From contig NZ_CP022163.1 of NCBI RefSeq assembly GCF_002305855.1, positions 744,292-808,291 on the forward strand: a DNA stretch of 64,000 nucleotides, given 5' to 3'. This DNA comes from Melittangium boletus DSM 14713 (lineage in GTDB: Bacteria > Myxococcota > Myxococcia > Myxococcales > Myxococcaceae). The position numbers were made by a program, and so were the translations under genes. Positions 49,088 to 56,959 of the stretch are shown in pieces. How positions within the stretch are numbered: the first letter of the stretch is position 1; each line of letters starts with the position of its first letter. The notes below the pieces were generated by a model. It searched no databases and was not told where the DNA came from. It was given only the letters and a program-made list of their open reading frames with translations.

Positions 49088-49111
49088 CCGACGCGGCGAG
49101 CGCCGCGTCGG
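49088..49111. terminator. Bidirectional hairpin between CBS gene and methyltransferase
   Basis: A perfect 10-bp stem ccgacgcggc / gccgcgtcgg with loop gagc lies between two convergent stop codons. There is no strong T-tract. Confidence 0.55.
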
Positions 49112-49117
49112 CGGAGG

Positions 49118-50053
49118 TCAGGCCTCGCCGGGTTTGCGCCAGAGGCCGACGAGGCCCACGGTGAGCAGTTCCTCCTCGGAGTAGTCCGCCAGCTCGCCCT
49201 GGGCCTTCAACCCCTCCAGGGCGAAGCGCAGCGCCTCCTGGCGCTCGTGGATGAAGCGTGTGCCGGGCATCGCCGCCTGGAACAGCCGTTTCCACTCGTC
49301 GAGCCGCACCTCGTTCACGTAGCAGCTCGGCCGCTCCGCCTCTCGATAACCGGGCCTCAGGTGGGGCCAGTACGGGGGAGCCACGCCGTTCCTCGTCAGG
49401 GAGCGCGCATCATGGTTGCCGCTGTGGCTCGTGTAGAGATGGACCGCCAGGTAGGCGCTCCCACCCGGCCGCAGCACGCGAGCGACTTCCGCCAGGGCCT
49501 CCCCTGGCCGCGCGATGTGCTCGAAGGCTGACCAGGAGCAGACGAGATCGAAGGACGCGTCGGGGAACGTCATCCGCGTCGCGTCCATGCGGAAGACGGG
49601 CAGGCGCGGAAAGTCCGGAACGGAGAGACCGCGCGCGAGCGTCCGCTCGAACCGCTCGTCCCAGCCGAGCACCTTGCGCGTCACCGTCTTCATGGTGCGC
49701 AGCACCGTGTTGTGGCGAATCATCTCCACGTAGTCGCGCAGGTGGAAGCCCTGGGGGACGATGTCCATGTCGATGCCCACCACCCGGTTCTTCACCGAGA
49801 GCACCTTCATGTGCCGCAATTGCTGGCCCGGCCCGATGTCGAGCACATCGAGCCCTTCAAGCGCGACGCCGAAGCACTCGGCCAATCGGGCCTCGCACTG
49901 GCGGATGGCATCGAGCGTGACGTTCACCCGGTCGTCCAGGCCCTCCTGCCACATGCGGTAGAGCTGGTGTGCCTCACGCACCCGGCCCGCGAGTCCGAGG
50001 GGCATCGAGGAATAGGAGTAACGGCCCCGCCTGGATGGCTTCTCTTGCTCCAT
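49118..50053 (-). CDS. Class I SAM-dependent methyltransferase
   Basis: A 311-residue protein. The ATG at 50053 lies close behind gggggaag; the frame extends upstream but without a convincing start. Motif I is LDVLDIGPGQQLRHM (about 65-80), the acidic loop VVGIDMDIV follows, and FDLVCSWSAFEHI is motif IV of type 11 methyltransferases, then GEALAEVARVLRPGG. The segment GNHDARSLTRNG is not part of the usual core and could shape substrate specificity. There is no signal or membrane segment. Acceptor unknown; a sugar, lipid or small-molecule substrate is possible. It converges on the CBS gene and is separated by 216 bases from the DUF1501 operon upstream. Confidence 0.75.
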   Translation of the reverse strand: MEQEKPSRRGRYSYSSMPLGLAGRVREAHQLYRMWQEGLDDRVNVTLDAIRQCEARLAECFGVALEGLDVLDIGPGQQLRHMKVLSVKNRVVGIDMDIVPQGFHLRDYVEMIRHNTVLRTMKTVTRKVLGWDERFERTLARGLSVPDFPRLPVFRMDATRMTFPDASFDLVCSWSAFEHIARPGEALAEVARVLRPGGSAYLAVHLYTSHSGNHDARSLTRNGVAPPYWPHLRPGYREAERPSCYVNEVRLDEWKRLFQAAMPGTRFIHERQEALRFALEGLKAQGELADYSEEELLTVGLVGLWRKPGEA

Positions 50054-50269
50054 GGTCTTCCCCCCGGAAAGCCAGACCATGGTGCGGGCGACGGCCCGCT
50101 CGTACAACTGGACGCGCACACGCGAGCGAGTGAAATGCCGCCTTTGCGAACGTTGTGGGAGCTCGCGGAAGACGAGGAGTAGACCCGCCCCCGAGGCCGC
50201 TCCGGCAAGCGGTACGGGGGGATGAGACCGTTGTCTCATGCACGGCGGCCGGGTCCGCTCCCGAATGGC

Positions 50270-51826
50270 TCAGGTGCGCACGAAGGCGCTCGCGTCGGGC
50301 AGTCCGCTCCCCGAGGTATCGACGCCCATCGCCTGGAGGATGCCCGAGAAGATGTCCGCCTCGTTCGACGTCATCTTGCCGGGTTCGGGTGCTCCGGTGC
50401 GCGGGTCGAAACCGTGGGTCAGGGTGGTGCTCGGATCGACGCCGCCCAGCACCGTGTTGCCCCGGACCATCGGAGAGAGAATCATGAACCCGTTGTTGAG
50501 ATCATGCCCGGTGCCGAACTGCGTGGCCCCCTCCACGCGTGTGCGCGTGCGGCCGAACTCGGTCGCCATGTAGATCAACGAGCGGTCCCACAGACTCTCA
50601 CCGCTCGAGTCGAAGGGCTCGGACTTGAGCAACTCGATGAGCTTGTCGATCGTGGTCATCAGGCGCGACCACATGAAGGCCTGGACCGAGCGGTGCTCAT
50701 TGTGGCTGAAGTCGAAGGCCAACGGCGGGTTGGTGAACTCCCGAGACGAAGTCACTCCGATGTTGAACGACGGCCCCAGGGTCACCGACACCGACACCCG
50801 GTTCTTGATCAACAGGAAGGCCAGCGCCGCCTGCGCCTCCACGGCATCGGTCATGTAGTTCGGGAAGGCCGCGCGCAGCCGCTCCCCATCGGGAGAACTC
50901 GACAGGCCGTACTCCGCCAGTGGCATCCCTGGCGGATTGTCGGGCATCACGTTGAGGCGGTTGATCAGATCCTGGACCTCCAGCGCGGACTGCCCCTCGG
51001 TGCGCTGCGCGTTCCATCGCCGGAGCGCCGCCGCGTCATCGAAGGTCCGTCCGAAGACGGACTCGGCATCGAGCGTGTTGCGCGTGCTCCGGACCAGGGC
51101 CAGCACGTCGCGGGAAGGCATGTCCTTGAGGCCCTTCATGCCATCGAGGCCCAGGGGCCAGAGCGAGGGTTTGGCCACCACCTCTCCGTAGCAGTAGGCG
51201 GGAAGGGAGGTGTCGACGCCGCGCTCGGAGTAGCCCGCGTTGCCCATGTTCACGTTGGGAAGGGGAAGGCCCGCGCCGTACTGGAGGGCCACGCACTCCT
51301 GCAAGGTGCGGCCGCGCCAGGCATTGTTGCCAGTCAGGCTGCGCTTCTGCGCGATGACATGGTTCACCGACGTGCCCACCGAGGTGGCCACGAGCATGGA
51401 ATCCTTGTATTTGCGCACGAAGGGCAACTGGTCCGTCTTCACCTGGAGGGGAATGCTGCCCAGGTAATCCGTTTCCACCTTCACGGCACGGAACGGAGAG
51501 CCACCCACGTCCCGCACCTGCGCGTCGGCGAAGGTGTTGAGCTTCGCGGGACTGGCGCCCGCCGCCGCCGTCTCCGAGGCCCGCACCGCCAGCATGCTAT
51601 CGATGATGGAGGCGCCGCCCACCGCGCCCACTACGATGAGGAAGCGGGGCTTGCCATCGAGGCGCGCGTGGCGCACGCCTCCCAGTTGCTCGAGTGCCGC
51701 CGGGGTCGTGAGCGCGTCCCGGCATCCCGTCAGCAAGGGTCCCAGGGTCGCGGAGCCCGCGGCGCACATCGACAAGGCCTTCAACATTTCCCGGCGTGAG
51801 AGCCGTCCATTCTGACGCAGTGACAT
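50270..51826 (-). CDS. DUF1501-family exported protein (Tat-type signal)
   Basis: A 518-residue protein. The N-terminus LSRREMLKALSMCAAG fits a twin-arginine (SRRxxLK) signal, followed by lipobox LLTGC, so it may be a Tat-exported lipoprotein. The body resembles DUF1501, a sulfatase/alkaline-phosphatase-like fold: FLIVVGAVGGASIIDSML, FDFSHNEHRSVQAF, SLIYMATEFGRTRT and GTGHDLNNGFMILS, with Asp/His residues that could bind metal. It is the last of three genes, 9 bases after the small lipoprotein. In planctomycetes DUF1501 genes commonly pair with DUF1549/1553/1592-type haem-domain genes, and this operon resembles that pairing. Substrate unknown. Confidence 0.75.
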   Translation of the reverse strand: MSLRQNGRLSRREMLKALSMCAAGSATLGPLLTGCRDALTTPAALEQLGGVRHARLDGKPRFLIVVGAVGGASIIDSMLAVRASETAAAGASPAKLNTFADAQVRDVGGSPFRAVKVETDYLGSIPLQVKTDQLPFVRKYKDSMLVATSVGTSVNHVIAQKRSLTGNNAWRGRTLQECVALQYGAGLPLPNVNMGNAGYSERGVDTSLPAYCYGEVVAKPSLWPLGLDGMKGLKDMPSRDVLALVRSTRNTLDAESVFGRTFDDAAALRRWNAQRTEGQSALEVQDLINRLNVMPDNPPGMPLAEYGLSSSPDGERLRAAFPNYMTDAVEAQAALAFLLIKNRVSVSVTLGPSFNIGVTSSREFTNPPLAFDFSHNEHRSVQAFMWSRLMTTIDKLIELLKSEPFDSSGESLWDRSLIYMATEFGRTRTRVEGATQFGTGHDLNNGFMILSPMVRGNTVLGGVDPSTTLTHGFDPRTGAPEPGKMTSNEADIFSGILQAMGVDTSGSGLPDASAFVRT

Positions 51827-51835
51827 GACGTTTCC

Positions 51836-52507
51836 TTAGAAGAAGACGGATTCGGCGGAGGAGAGGACGGCGAAGCAGACCCCGGTCATCCAGTCACGGC
51901 CCGGTGTCTGGCTGCCCGTGGCCTCGATCTGGGAGACCAATCGCGACAAGGCACCCACCTCGGACTCCGAGGGGTCTCGCATCAAGGCGCGCTGGTAGAG
52001 CGAGGTGATGATGTCGTGGACCGGCGCGCCTTCCCGGTTCACCAGGCTTCCCCGCGCGTCGAGTTCGAGTCCCTTGAAGAGGATCGCCTCCCCGGGGGTG
52101 GTGACGTCGAGCGAGACGCGCCGGGCGCATGCCGCCAGGGCCATGCGGTCGATGACGTTGGGCGTCGTCGCGCCCGTGATCGTCAGAGGCTCGTAGAAGC
52201 CAATGTCATACGGCTCCACGCCTCCCAGGACCACGTTGTGCGCGTAGGTGGCGCAGGGATACTGCCCCAATTCGTTGCACACCTGTTCCGGTGGCAGGGA
52301 CAGCGCCGCGGAGAAGTGCGCCGTCAGTTGCTCCGGATTCATGAAGCGCAGGTTGTCGCGCGAGGAGGGAGCCACGGCCCCGGGAGAATCCGTGCCGGGC
52401 TCGGCGGGCGGCGGACCGGCATTCGGCTCCGAGGGAGAGGAGGAAGAACACGCGAAGAGGACACCGCAGGCGGACAGCAGCAACACGCGAAGCAAGTCAG
52501 GGCGCAC
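51836..52507 (-). CDS. Lipoprotein of unknown function in the DUF1501 operon
   Basis: A 223-residue protein. The signal peptide MRPDLLRVLLLSACGVLF ends in lipobox LFAC (Cys 20) followed by a Ser/Pro/Gly-rich spacer (to about residue 48). The mature domain is mostly helical, with three cysteines (QVCNE, YPCATY, AACARR) and a fourth near GVCFAV. The helical block SLYQRALMRDPSESEVGALSRLV resembles the DUF1592-like segment found in PSCyt-type proteins (LYxRxLxRxPxxxE). Its start overlaps the end of the upstream cytochrome-like gene by 11 bases. It probably forms a complex with its two operon partners. Confidence 0.7.
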   Translation of the reverse strand: MRPDLLRVLLLSACGVLFACSSSSPSEPNAGPPPAEPGTDSPGAVAPSSRDNLRFMNPEQLTAHFSAALSLPPEQVCNELGQYPCATYAHNVVLGGVEPYDIGFYEPLTITGATTPNVIDRMALAACARRVSLDVTTPGEAILFKGLELDARGSLVNREGAPVHDIITSLYQRALMRDPSESEVGALSRLVSQIEATGSQTPGRDWMTGVCFAVLSSAESVFF

Positions 52508-53915
52508 CGTAGGCCTCCGTGCGAATCAGGTCATGAAGCATGCGCCGCACGCTGTACTGATGCGTGCCCTTGAAGCGCTTCCAGGTGGTGACGAACTCGG
52601 CGTTCTCCTCGGCGGAGGGAGGATGACCCACGAGCAGCTTCCAGTAGTCGGTGACGGAGGCGATGGCGAAGGCATCGCTGTTGGCCCCGACCCGCGCCCA
52701 CTCGACGAGGTCCTTCACCGGTTGACCGAAGAGGTAGCCGGCCTCCGGTGTCTGGGTGATGATCGGGGAGGCATTGGGGAAGAACGTCTCGAGACGGTTG
52801 GGCACGTAGCGGGCCCAGGTGTTGAAGTCCTTGAAGGAGACGACCCCCTGGTAGTTGCGGAAGGGATAGCTCAGTGGGTCGAGCGTCGCGTGGCAGGCCG
52901 CGCAGGTCGGCGAGGTCACGCCCGCGTGGTCGTAGTCTCTCGGCTCGCCGGCCACGCTGAAGAGGCCCTCCTGCTTGGCGATGTCGAGGCCCAGGTAGGC
53001 GCGGTAGGCCTGCGCCGCGGCGTTGCGCGGCAGCGCGCTGAACATCACGAAGTAGAGGAGGCTCCACCGGGAGGTGATGTTGCCCGCGCGGTGCGGCTCG
53101 TCCATGGTTTGCGTCGGCGGTGTCTGTACCACCGAATAGCGGGTGGGGTTGCTCTCCCGGCGCACGTAGTACTTCGCCGTCATCACCTCGCGCGCGTCGT
53201 GATCGTCGAGCTGCGCGTAGGCATAGAGCGAGTAGTCGTCATAGTAGTCGGCGAGGGCATTGGGACTCGCGTCCTCCGGGCCTCCCTTGAGCGAGCCCAC
53301 CGGGCGGATCTTCGGATGGGCCAGCTTCCACAACTGCCCGTTCTTGCCGAGCCAGAACTCGCTGTGAATGCACCGATCCAACTCGGCATCCATCCGGGCA
53401 AGCCGCGCATCGGCACTCAACGCCCGGAACTCCTGGAGCTGCGCGTAGGTGGGCGGCACACCGCAGAAGTCGAGCAGGAGGCGCTTGTACGCGAAGCGCG
53501 CGTCGTAACGGCACACATCGTATTGAGGATTGTCACCCGCCTGGCAGCGGCCGGTGTCCACGGGCACGCTGGAGGGATCCGCCGGCGAGGTGCCACGCTG
53601 GATCTCCACGAGGTTCGACACCCCGTCACCGTCGGCGTCCTCCGTCTCGACGGCCCTCAGGGCCGTGGGAAGCGCGTATCCGAAGTCCGTGTCGGACAAC
53701 GGACGCGGAGCGCCGGGGGCCAGATGAGGCTCCAGCCCCGCACCGAAGACATTTCGTTGGGGTGGCGCGATATGACAGTAATTGCAGGACGGCTGTTGCC
53801 CTGTACAGGCGGGCGCCGAGGGATAGGTCGCGCAGAACACACCTCCCGCGGGAGGCTTGGCCAACGCGCCCCCCGCGAGGCAGAGGGTGGCTGCCAGAAT
53901 GAGTCGTCGAAGCAC
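52497..53915 (-). CDS. Exported haem-motif protein (CxxCH, DUF1588/1592-like)
   Basis: A 472-residue exported protein. A GTG at 53915 has aggagg 7 bases upstream and opens a clean signal peptide (MLRRLILAATLCLAGGALA), so it is preferred to an ATG 60 bases earlier. The N-terminal part carries a first c-type haem site CNYCH (about 44-48). A calcium-loop-like DADGDGVSNLVEI follows. The central helical part is unassigned, and a second site CAACH occurs in CAACHATLDPLSYPFRNYQG, a hallmark of the DUF1588-type domain. It leads the operon. Electron transfer to a periplasmic oxidoreductase is plausible, but no partner reductase is in view. Confidence 0.75.
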   Translation of the reverse strand: MLRRLILAATLCLAGGALAKPPAGGVFCATYPSAPACTGQQPSCNYCHIAPPQRNVFGAGLEPHLAPGAPRPLSDTDFGYALPTALRAVETEDADGDGVSNLVEIQRGTSPADPSSVPVDTGRCQAGDNPQYDVCRYDARFAYKRLLLDFCGVPPTYAQLQEFRALSADARLARMDAELDRCIHSEFWLGKNGQLWKLAHPKIRPVGSLKGGPEDASPNALADYYDDYSLYAYAQLDDHDAREVMTAKYYVRRESNPTRYSVVQTPPTQTMDEPHRAGNITSRWSLLYFVMFSALPRNAAAQAYRAYLGLDIAKQEGLFSVAGEPRDYDHAGVTSPTCAACHATLDPLSYPFRNYQGVVSFKDFNTWARYVPNRLETFFPNASPIITQTPEAGYLFGQPVKDLVEWARVGANSDAFAIASVTDYWKLLVGHPPSAEENAEFVTTWKRFKGTHQYSVRRMLHDLIRTEAYGAP

Positions 53916-54014
53916 CAGGGCTCCTCCTGAGAGGGAGAGGGTTCTGATGAAGAGACACACCAACCGCGTTTCCACGAAAAACCCCGGCGCGCTTTTCCAG
54001 GAAGCGCCTCGCCC

Positions 54015-54605
54015 GTGAGATTGGCTTTTCAGATTCCAAGCCCCGCGGTGTCACTGTCTCCATGGATGAACGACCCGCACCTGAGGAGCGGCCTGGGAAT
54101 CACGAGAGCGAAGAAAGACCGGAGCGAGTTCCTGCGCGAGTTGTACGCGGCGTATGGCGGCGGCGTGTACGCGCGCTGCCTCTATCTGTTGAAGGACGCC
54201 ACGAACGCCGAGGACGCGATGCAGGAGGTGTTCGCCCGCGCCCTCACCCACGTGGACGAGTTCCGCGCCAGCTCCTCACCCCTGACATGGTTGGTGAAGA
54301 TCACCACCCACCACTGCCTCAATCTGCTGCGCGCGGAGCGGGCCCCCTGGCGGCGCTGGTTTGAACAGGACACACTGGCCCGTCCCGAGGGCGACCGGGG
54401 AGATCAGAAGATGGAGGCCCGGGAACTGGTGCGCTCGCTGCTCTCCCGGGTGGACCTGGAGACGCAGGCGGCGGCGGTGCACTACTGGATGGACGAAATG
54501 ACGCTGGAAGAGGTGGCCGCGCTGCTGGGGCGTTCCGTTCCCACGGTGCGCAAGCGACTGGAGCGGTTCGCCGCCCTGGCGAACAAGGAACTGGAGATTC
54601 CATGA
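54015..54605 (+). CDS. ECF-type RNA polymerase sigma factor
   Basis: A 196-residue sigma-70-family factor with only regions 2 and 4. Region 2 (about 45-110) includes LKDATNAEDAMQEVFARAL and the promoter-melting stretch SSPLTWLVKITTHHCLNLLR. Region 4 (about 135-185) includes MTLEEVAALLGRSVPTVRKRLERF, a helix-turn-helix that reads the -35 element. The GTG at 54015 has aggaag about 10 bases upstream; a shorter ATG start at 54066 is possible. Its stop overlaps the anti-sigma start (ATGA), so the two are translationally coupled, and a self-regulated promoter is likely in the 99 bases shared with the divergent cytochrome-like gene. Confidence 0.9.
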   Translation: MRLAFQIPSPAVSLSPWMNDPHLRSGLGITRAKKDRSEFLRELYAAYGGGVYARCLYLLKDATNAEDAMQEVFARALTHVDEFRASSSPLTWLVKITTHHCLNLLRAERAPWRRWFEQDTLARPEGDRGDQKMEARELVRSLLSRVDLETQAAAVHYWMDEMTLEEVAALLGRSVPTVRKRLERFAALANKELEIP

Positions 54606-55342
54606 GCACTCATCCCTCGGCATGGACGCTGCGGCGGCTGCACGCCGGAGAGCATCCCGGCCCATGGCCCCAGGGGCATGTCTTCTCGTGCGCGGAGTGT
54701 CACCATGTGATGAAGGGCCTCGAGGCGAACCAGGCCCGCTTCGAGGCGGAGGTTCCCTTCGAGCGATTCGCGGCCGGCGTGGAGCGTGCCCTGCGCGAAT
54801 CACCCGCGGCGTCTTCACGGCCCCGGTTCAATGGTTTCCTGCTCGCCGTGGCGGCCATCAGCCTGCTGGTGGTGGGCCGGCCGATGCTCTCGCCAGCCCC
54901 CTCCCTCCACCGGCTCAAGGGCGGAGCCTCCGCGGCGCTGCGCATCGGCGGAGCGGGGCCTCAGCGCCCGCTCGCACCAAGCCACACCGGCGAACTCCTC
55001 CCAGACGAGCGGGTACGGCTGGGGTATGTGGCGGGGCCCTACCGGTACGTGATGGTGGTGTCCGTGGACGATATGGGCGAGGTGTCGGTGCTCTACGCCG
55101 AGCGGGGAATGAGCCTCCCCGTCGAAACAGGAGCCGAGAGACACTGGCTGCCCGAGAGTGTGCGGTTCACGGGCTCGGGCCACGAGCGGCTGGTGTTGCT
55201 CCTCTCCGAGGAGCCCCTGTGGGAGGAGGCCGTGCGGACGGCGGCGCGGAGTGCCTGGGAGGCCGCGGGAGGCGAGGTGGCGGCCATGTCCACGCTGGGC
55301 GTGGAGGGAGAAGAACTCCACTGGCTCCTGCGCAAGCCATGA
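54602..55342 (+). CDS. Zinc-motif anti-sigma factor with one membrane helix and DUF4384-like domain
   Basis: A 246-residue protein. The N-terminal cytoplasmic domain has HVFSCAEC, the H-x3-C-x2-C pattern of zinc-binding anti-sigma factors (ZAS), followed by a helical segment. One membrane helix (about 80-97, GFLLAVAAISLLVVG) is followed by a periplasmic part in which YRYVMVVSVDDMGEVSVLY and LVLLLSEEP resemble a DUF4384-type domain, a partner domain often seen near bacterial caspases. It should hold the ECF sigma factor at the membrane until a periplasmic signal releases it. It overlaps the sigma gene (54602) and the caspase gene (ATGA at 55339). Confidence 0.8.
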   Translation: MSTHPSAWTLRRLHAGEHPGPWPQGHVFSCAECHHVMKGLEANQARFEAEVPFERFAAGVERALRESPAASSRPRFNGFLLAVAAISLLVVGRPMLSPAPSLHRLKGGASAALRIGGAGPQRPLAPSHTGELLPDERVRLGYVAGPYRYVMVVSVDDMGEVSVLYAERGMSLPVETGAERHWLPESVRFTGSGHERLVLLLSEEPLWEEAVRTAARSAWEAAGGEVAAMSTLGVEGEELHWLLRKP

Positions 55343-56856
55343 GACACCTGGCTGGCCATGCCCGGCTGCTCGTCCTGGGCGTATTGCTGGCAACGGCCGT
55401 GCAGGCGCGGCCCCTGCGGCGCTTCGCCCTCCTCGCGGGCAACGACGAGGGCGGCGCGGGCACGCGGCCCCTGCGTTTCGCGAAGGACGATGCGCGCAAG
55501 ATGCACGAGCTCCTGGTGCGGCTGGGCGGCGTGGAGCCCCGCGATGCGCGCCTGCTGCTGGACGAGAGCGCGGAGGACTTCCAGCGGGCGCTCGCCAGGA
55601 TGGAAGCGCGCGCCCAGGAGGCTCGGACGCGGGGCGAACGCACCTCGCTCCTCGTCTATTACTCGGGCCATGCGAAGGACGGCTTGCTGCGGATGGGGGA
55701 CAGCACGCTGAACCTGGAGGAGCTGAAGCGCCGGCTGGCGACGGCGCCCATGGACATCCGCATCGCCATCCTGGATTCGTGCCGCTCCGGGACGCTCACG
55801 CGGACGAAAGGAGCCCGACGCGCTCCGGCCTTCGTCATCGACACGGACGTCGCGCCCCAGAGCCAGGGGCTCGTCATCCTCACCTCCAGCTCGGCGGACG
55901 AGGACTCGCAGGAGTCGGATCTCCTGGGCGGCAGCTATTTCTCCCACCACCTGGTCAGCGGGCTGATGGGGGACGCGGACCGTTCCGGAGATGGCCAGGT
56001 GACCCTCTTCGAGGCCTACTCCCATGCCTATGCCCGCACCGTGGCGGACACCGCGGACAGCAGCGCCGGTCCCCAGCACCCGACCTTCAGCTACCACCTG
56101 GCCGGCCAGGGCGACCTGGTGTTGACGACCCCGCGGGGAAGCAACGAGGGCCTGCTGGTGCCTCGCTCCGCGCCCGCGGGAACCTACTACTTCGTGAACC
56201 TCCGGGGCCTCGTGGCGGCGGAGCTGCACTCGGCCGTGAACGCCGAGCGCAGGCTCGCCCTGGCGCCGGGCACGTATACGGTGAAGCGGAGGATGACGGA
56301 CCGGCTGCGCGTGGGCGAGATCGAGGTCCGGCACGGACGCACCACGGTGCTCGACGAGTCGCGGCTGCGGGACACGCCCTTCTCGGATGATCCGGTGAAG
56401 GGCGTGCCCGTCCGGGAGCGAGAGTCGCGTGCATACTGGACGATGGGCCTCACCGGCGGACACAACGCCTTCTTCGCGGCCCCTACCCGTGAAAGCCTGT
56501 TCTACACGCCCCTGATGGGCCTGGAGTTGGGCCAGCACGGCTACTTGCGCGAGGGCTGGAGCTGGACCTTCGACCTGGCATTGGGCAAACGAAGTGAAGC
56601 GCAGTACCGCTTATACGCTGCTGACCGTGGGCACCTCGCTGGTGGCCGAGTGGTCCCTGGGCCGCGTGTCCCCCTTCATCGGACCCCGGCTCGCGTATCT
56701 CGGCACGCACCGAAACTTCGCGGACGCGAACCTTCCGGATCAAAAGTCTGGAATGCTCACGCCCGGTCTCGTGACCGGCGTGCGCTGGCTGCGCTCGGAT
56801 CGTGTCGAACTCACCGCGAGCACCCGCCTCCACTACTTCTTCTACAACGTCGATGA
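55339..56856 (+). CDS. Exported caspase-family (C14) peptidase, frameshifted at its 3' end
   Basis: The open frame of 505 residues begins in an ATGA overlap with the anti-sigma gene. A signal peptide (LLVLGVLLATAVQA) is followed by a caspase-like p20 domain (about 28-260) with the catalytic His111 in YYSGHAK and Cys148 in DSCRSG, preceded by IAILD. The DRSGDGQVTLFEAYSHAYA block is a typical helix of bacterial metacaspases. Residues 270-345 form a beta domain, and from about 375 the sequence becomes a barrel-like region (WTMGLTGGHNAFF, WSWTFDLALG). After about 56585 this frame turns into Arg/His/Pro-rich nonsense, while the +1 frame continues the barrel (see 56594-56911). Either decayed, a sequencing error or a real frameshift. 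Confidence 0.75.
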   Translation: MRHLAGHARLLVLGVLLATAVQARPLRRFALLAGNDEGGAGTRPLRFAKDDARKMHELLVRLGGVEPRDARLLLDESAEDFQRALARMEARAQEARTRGERTSLLVYYSGHAKDGLLRMGDSTLNLEELKRRLATAPMDIRIAILDSCRSGTLTRTKGARRAPAFVIDTDVAPQSQGLVILTSSSADEDSQESDLLGGSYFSHHLVSGLMGDADRSGDGQVTLFEAYSHAYARTVADTADSSAGPQHPTFSYHLAGQGDLVLTTPRGSNEGLLVPRSAPAGTYYFVNLRGLVAAELHSAVNAERRLALAPGTYTVKRRMTDRLRVGEIEVRHGRTTVLDESRLRDTPFSDDPVKGVPVRERESRAYWTMGLTGGHNAFFAAPTRESLFYTPLMGLELGQHGYLREGWSWTFDLALGKRSEAQYRLYAADRGHLAGGRVVPGPRVPLHRTPARVSRHAPKLRGREPSGSKVWNAHARSRDRRALAALGSCRTHREHPPPLLLLQRR

Positions 56857-56911
56857 TCAGCGCTCCCTCGGGTACTGGGAGTTCCTGGTGGTCATGAAGT
56901 ACCGCCTCTGA
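56594..56911 (+). pseudogene. Out-of-frame C-terminal part of the caspase/beta-barrel protein
   Basis: The frame from about 56594 reads STAYTLLTVGTSLVAEWSLG, FIGPRLAYLGTHRNF, VRWLRSDRVELTASTRLHYF and ends WEFLVVMKYRL: alternating strands of an outer-membrane-like barrel that continue the sequence broken in the caspase frame. It has no signal or ribosome site of its own. One inserted or deleted base near 56580-56605 would restore a single protein of roughly 523 residues. Confidence 0.65.
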
Positions 56912-56918
56912 AAAGAAA

Positions 56919-56959
56919 GGCACGCCCAACGGGTCCTGGACTCAGGAGCCCGTCGTGCC
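56919..56959. terminator. Hairpin between the caspase operon and the DBR1-like gene
   Basis: Outer arms ggcacg / cgtgcc and inner arms acgggtcct / aggagcccgt with loop ggactc form a strong stem between convergent genes; it overlaps the last codons of the phosphoesterase gene. Preceded by an A-rich run (aaaagaaa), so it may terminate minus-strand transcripts. Confidence 0.55.
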
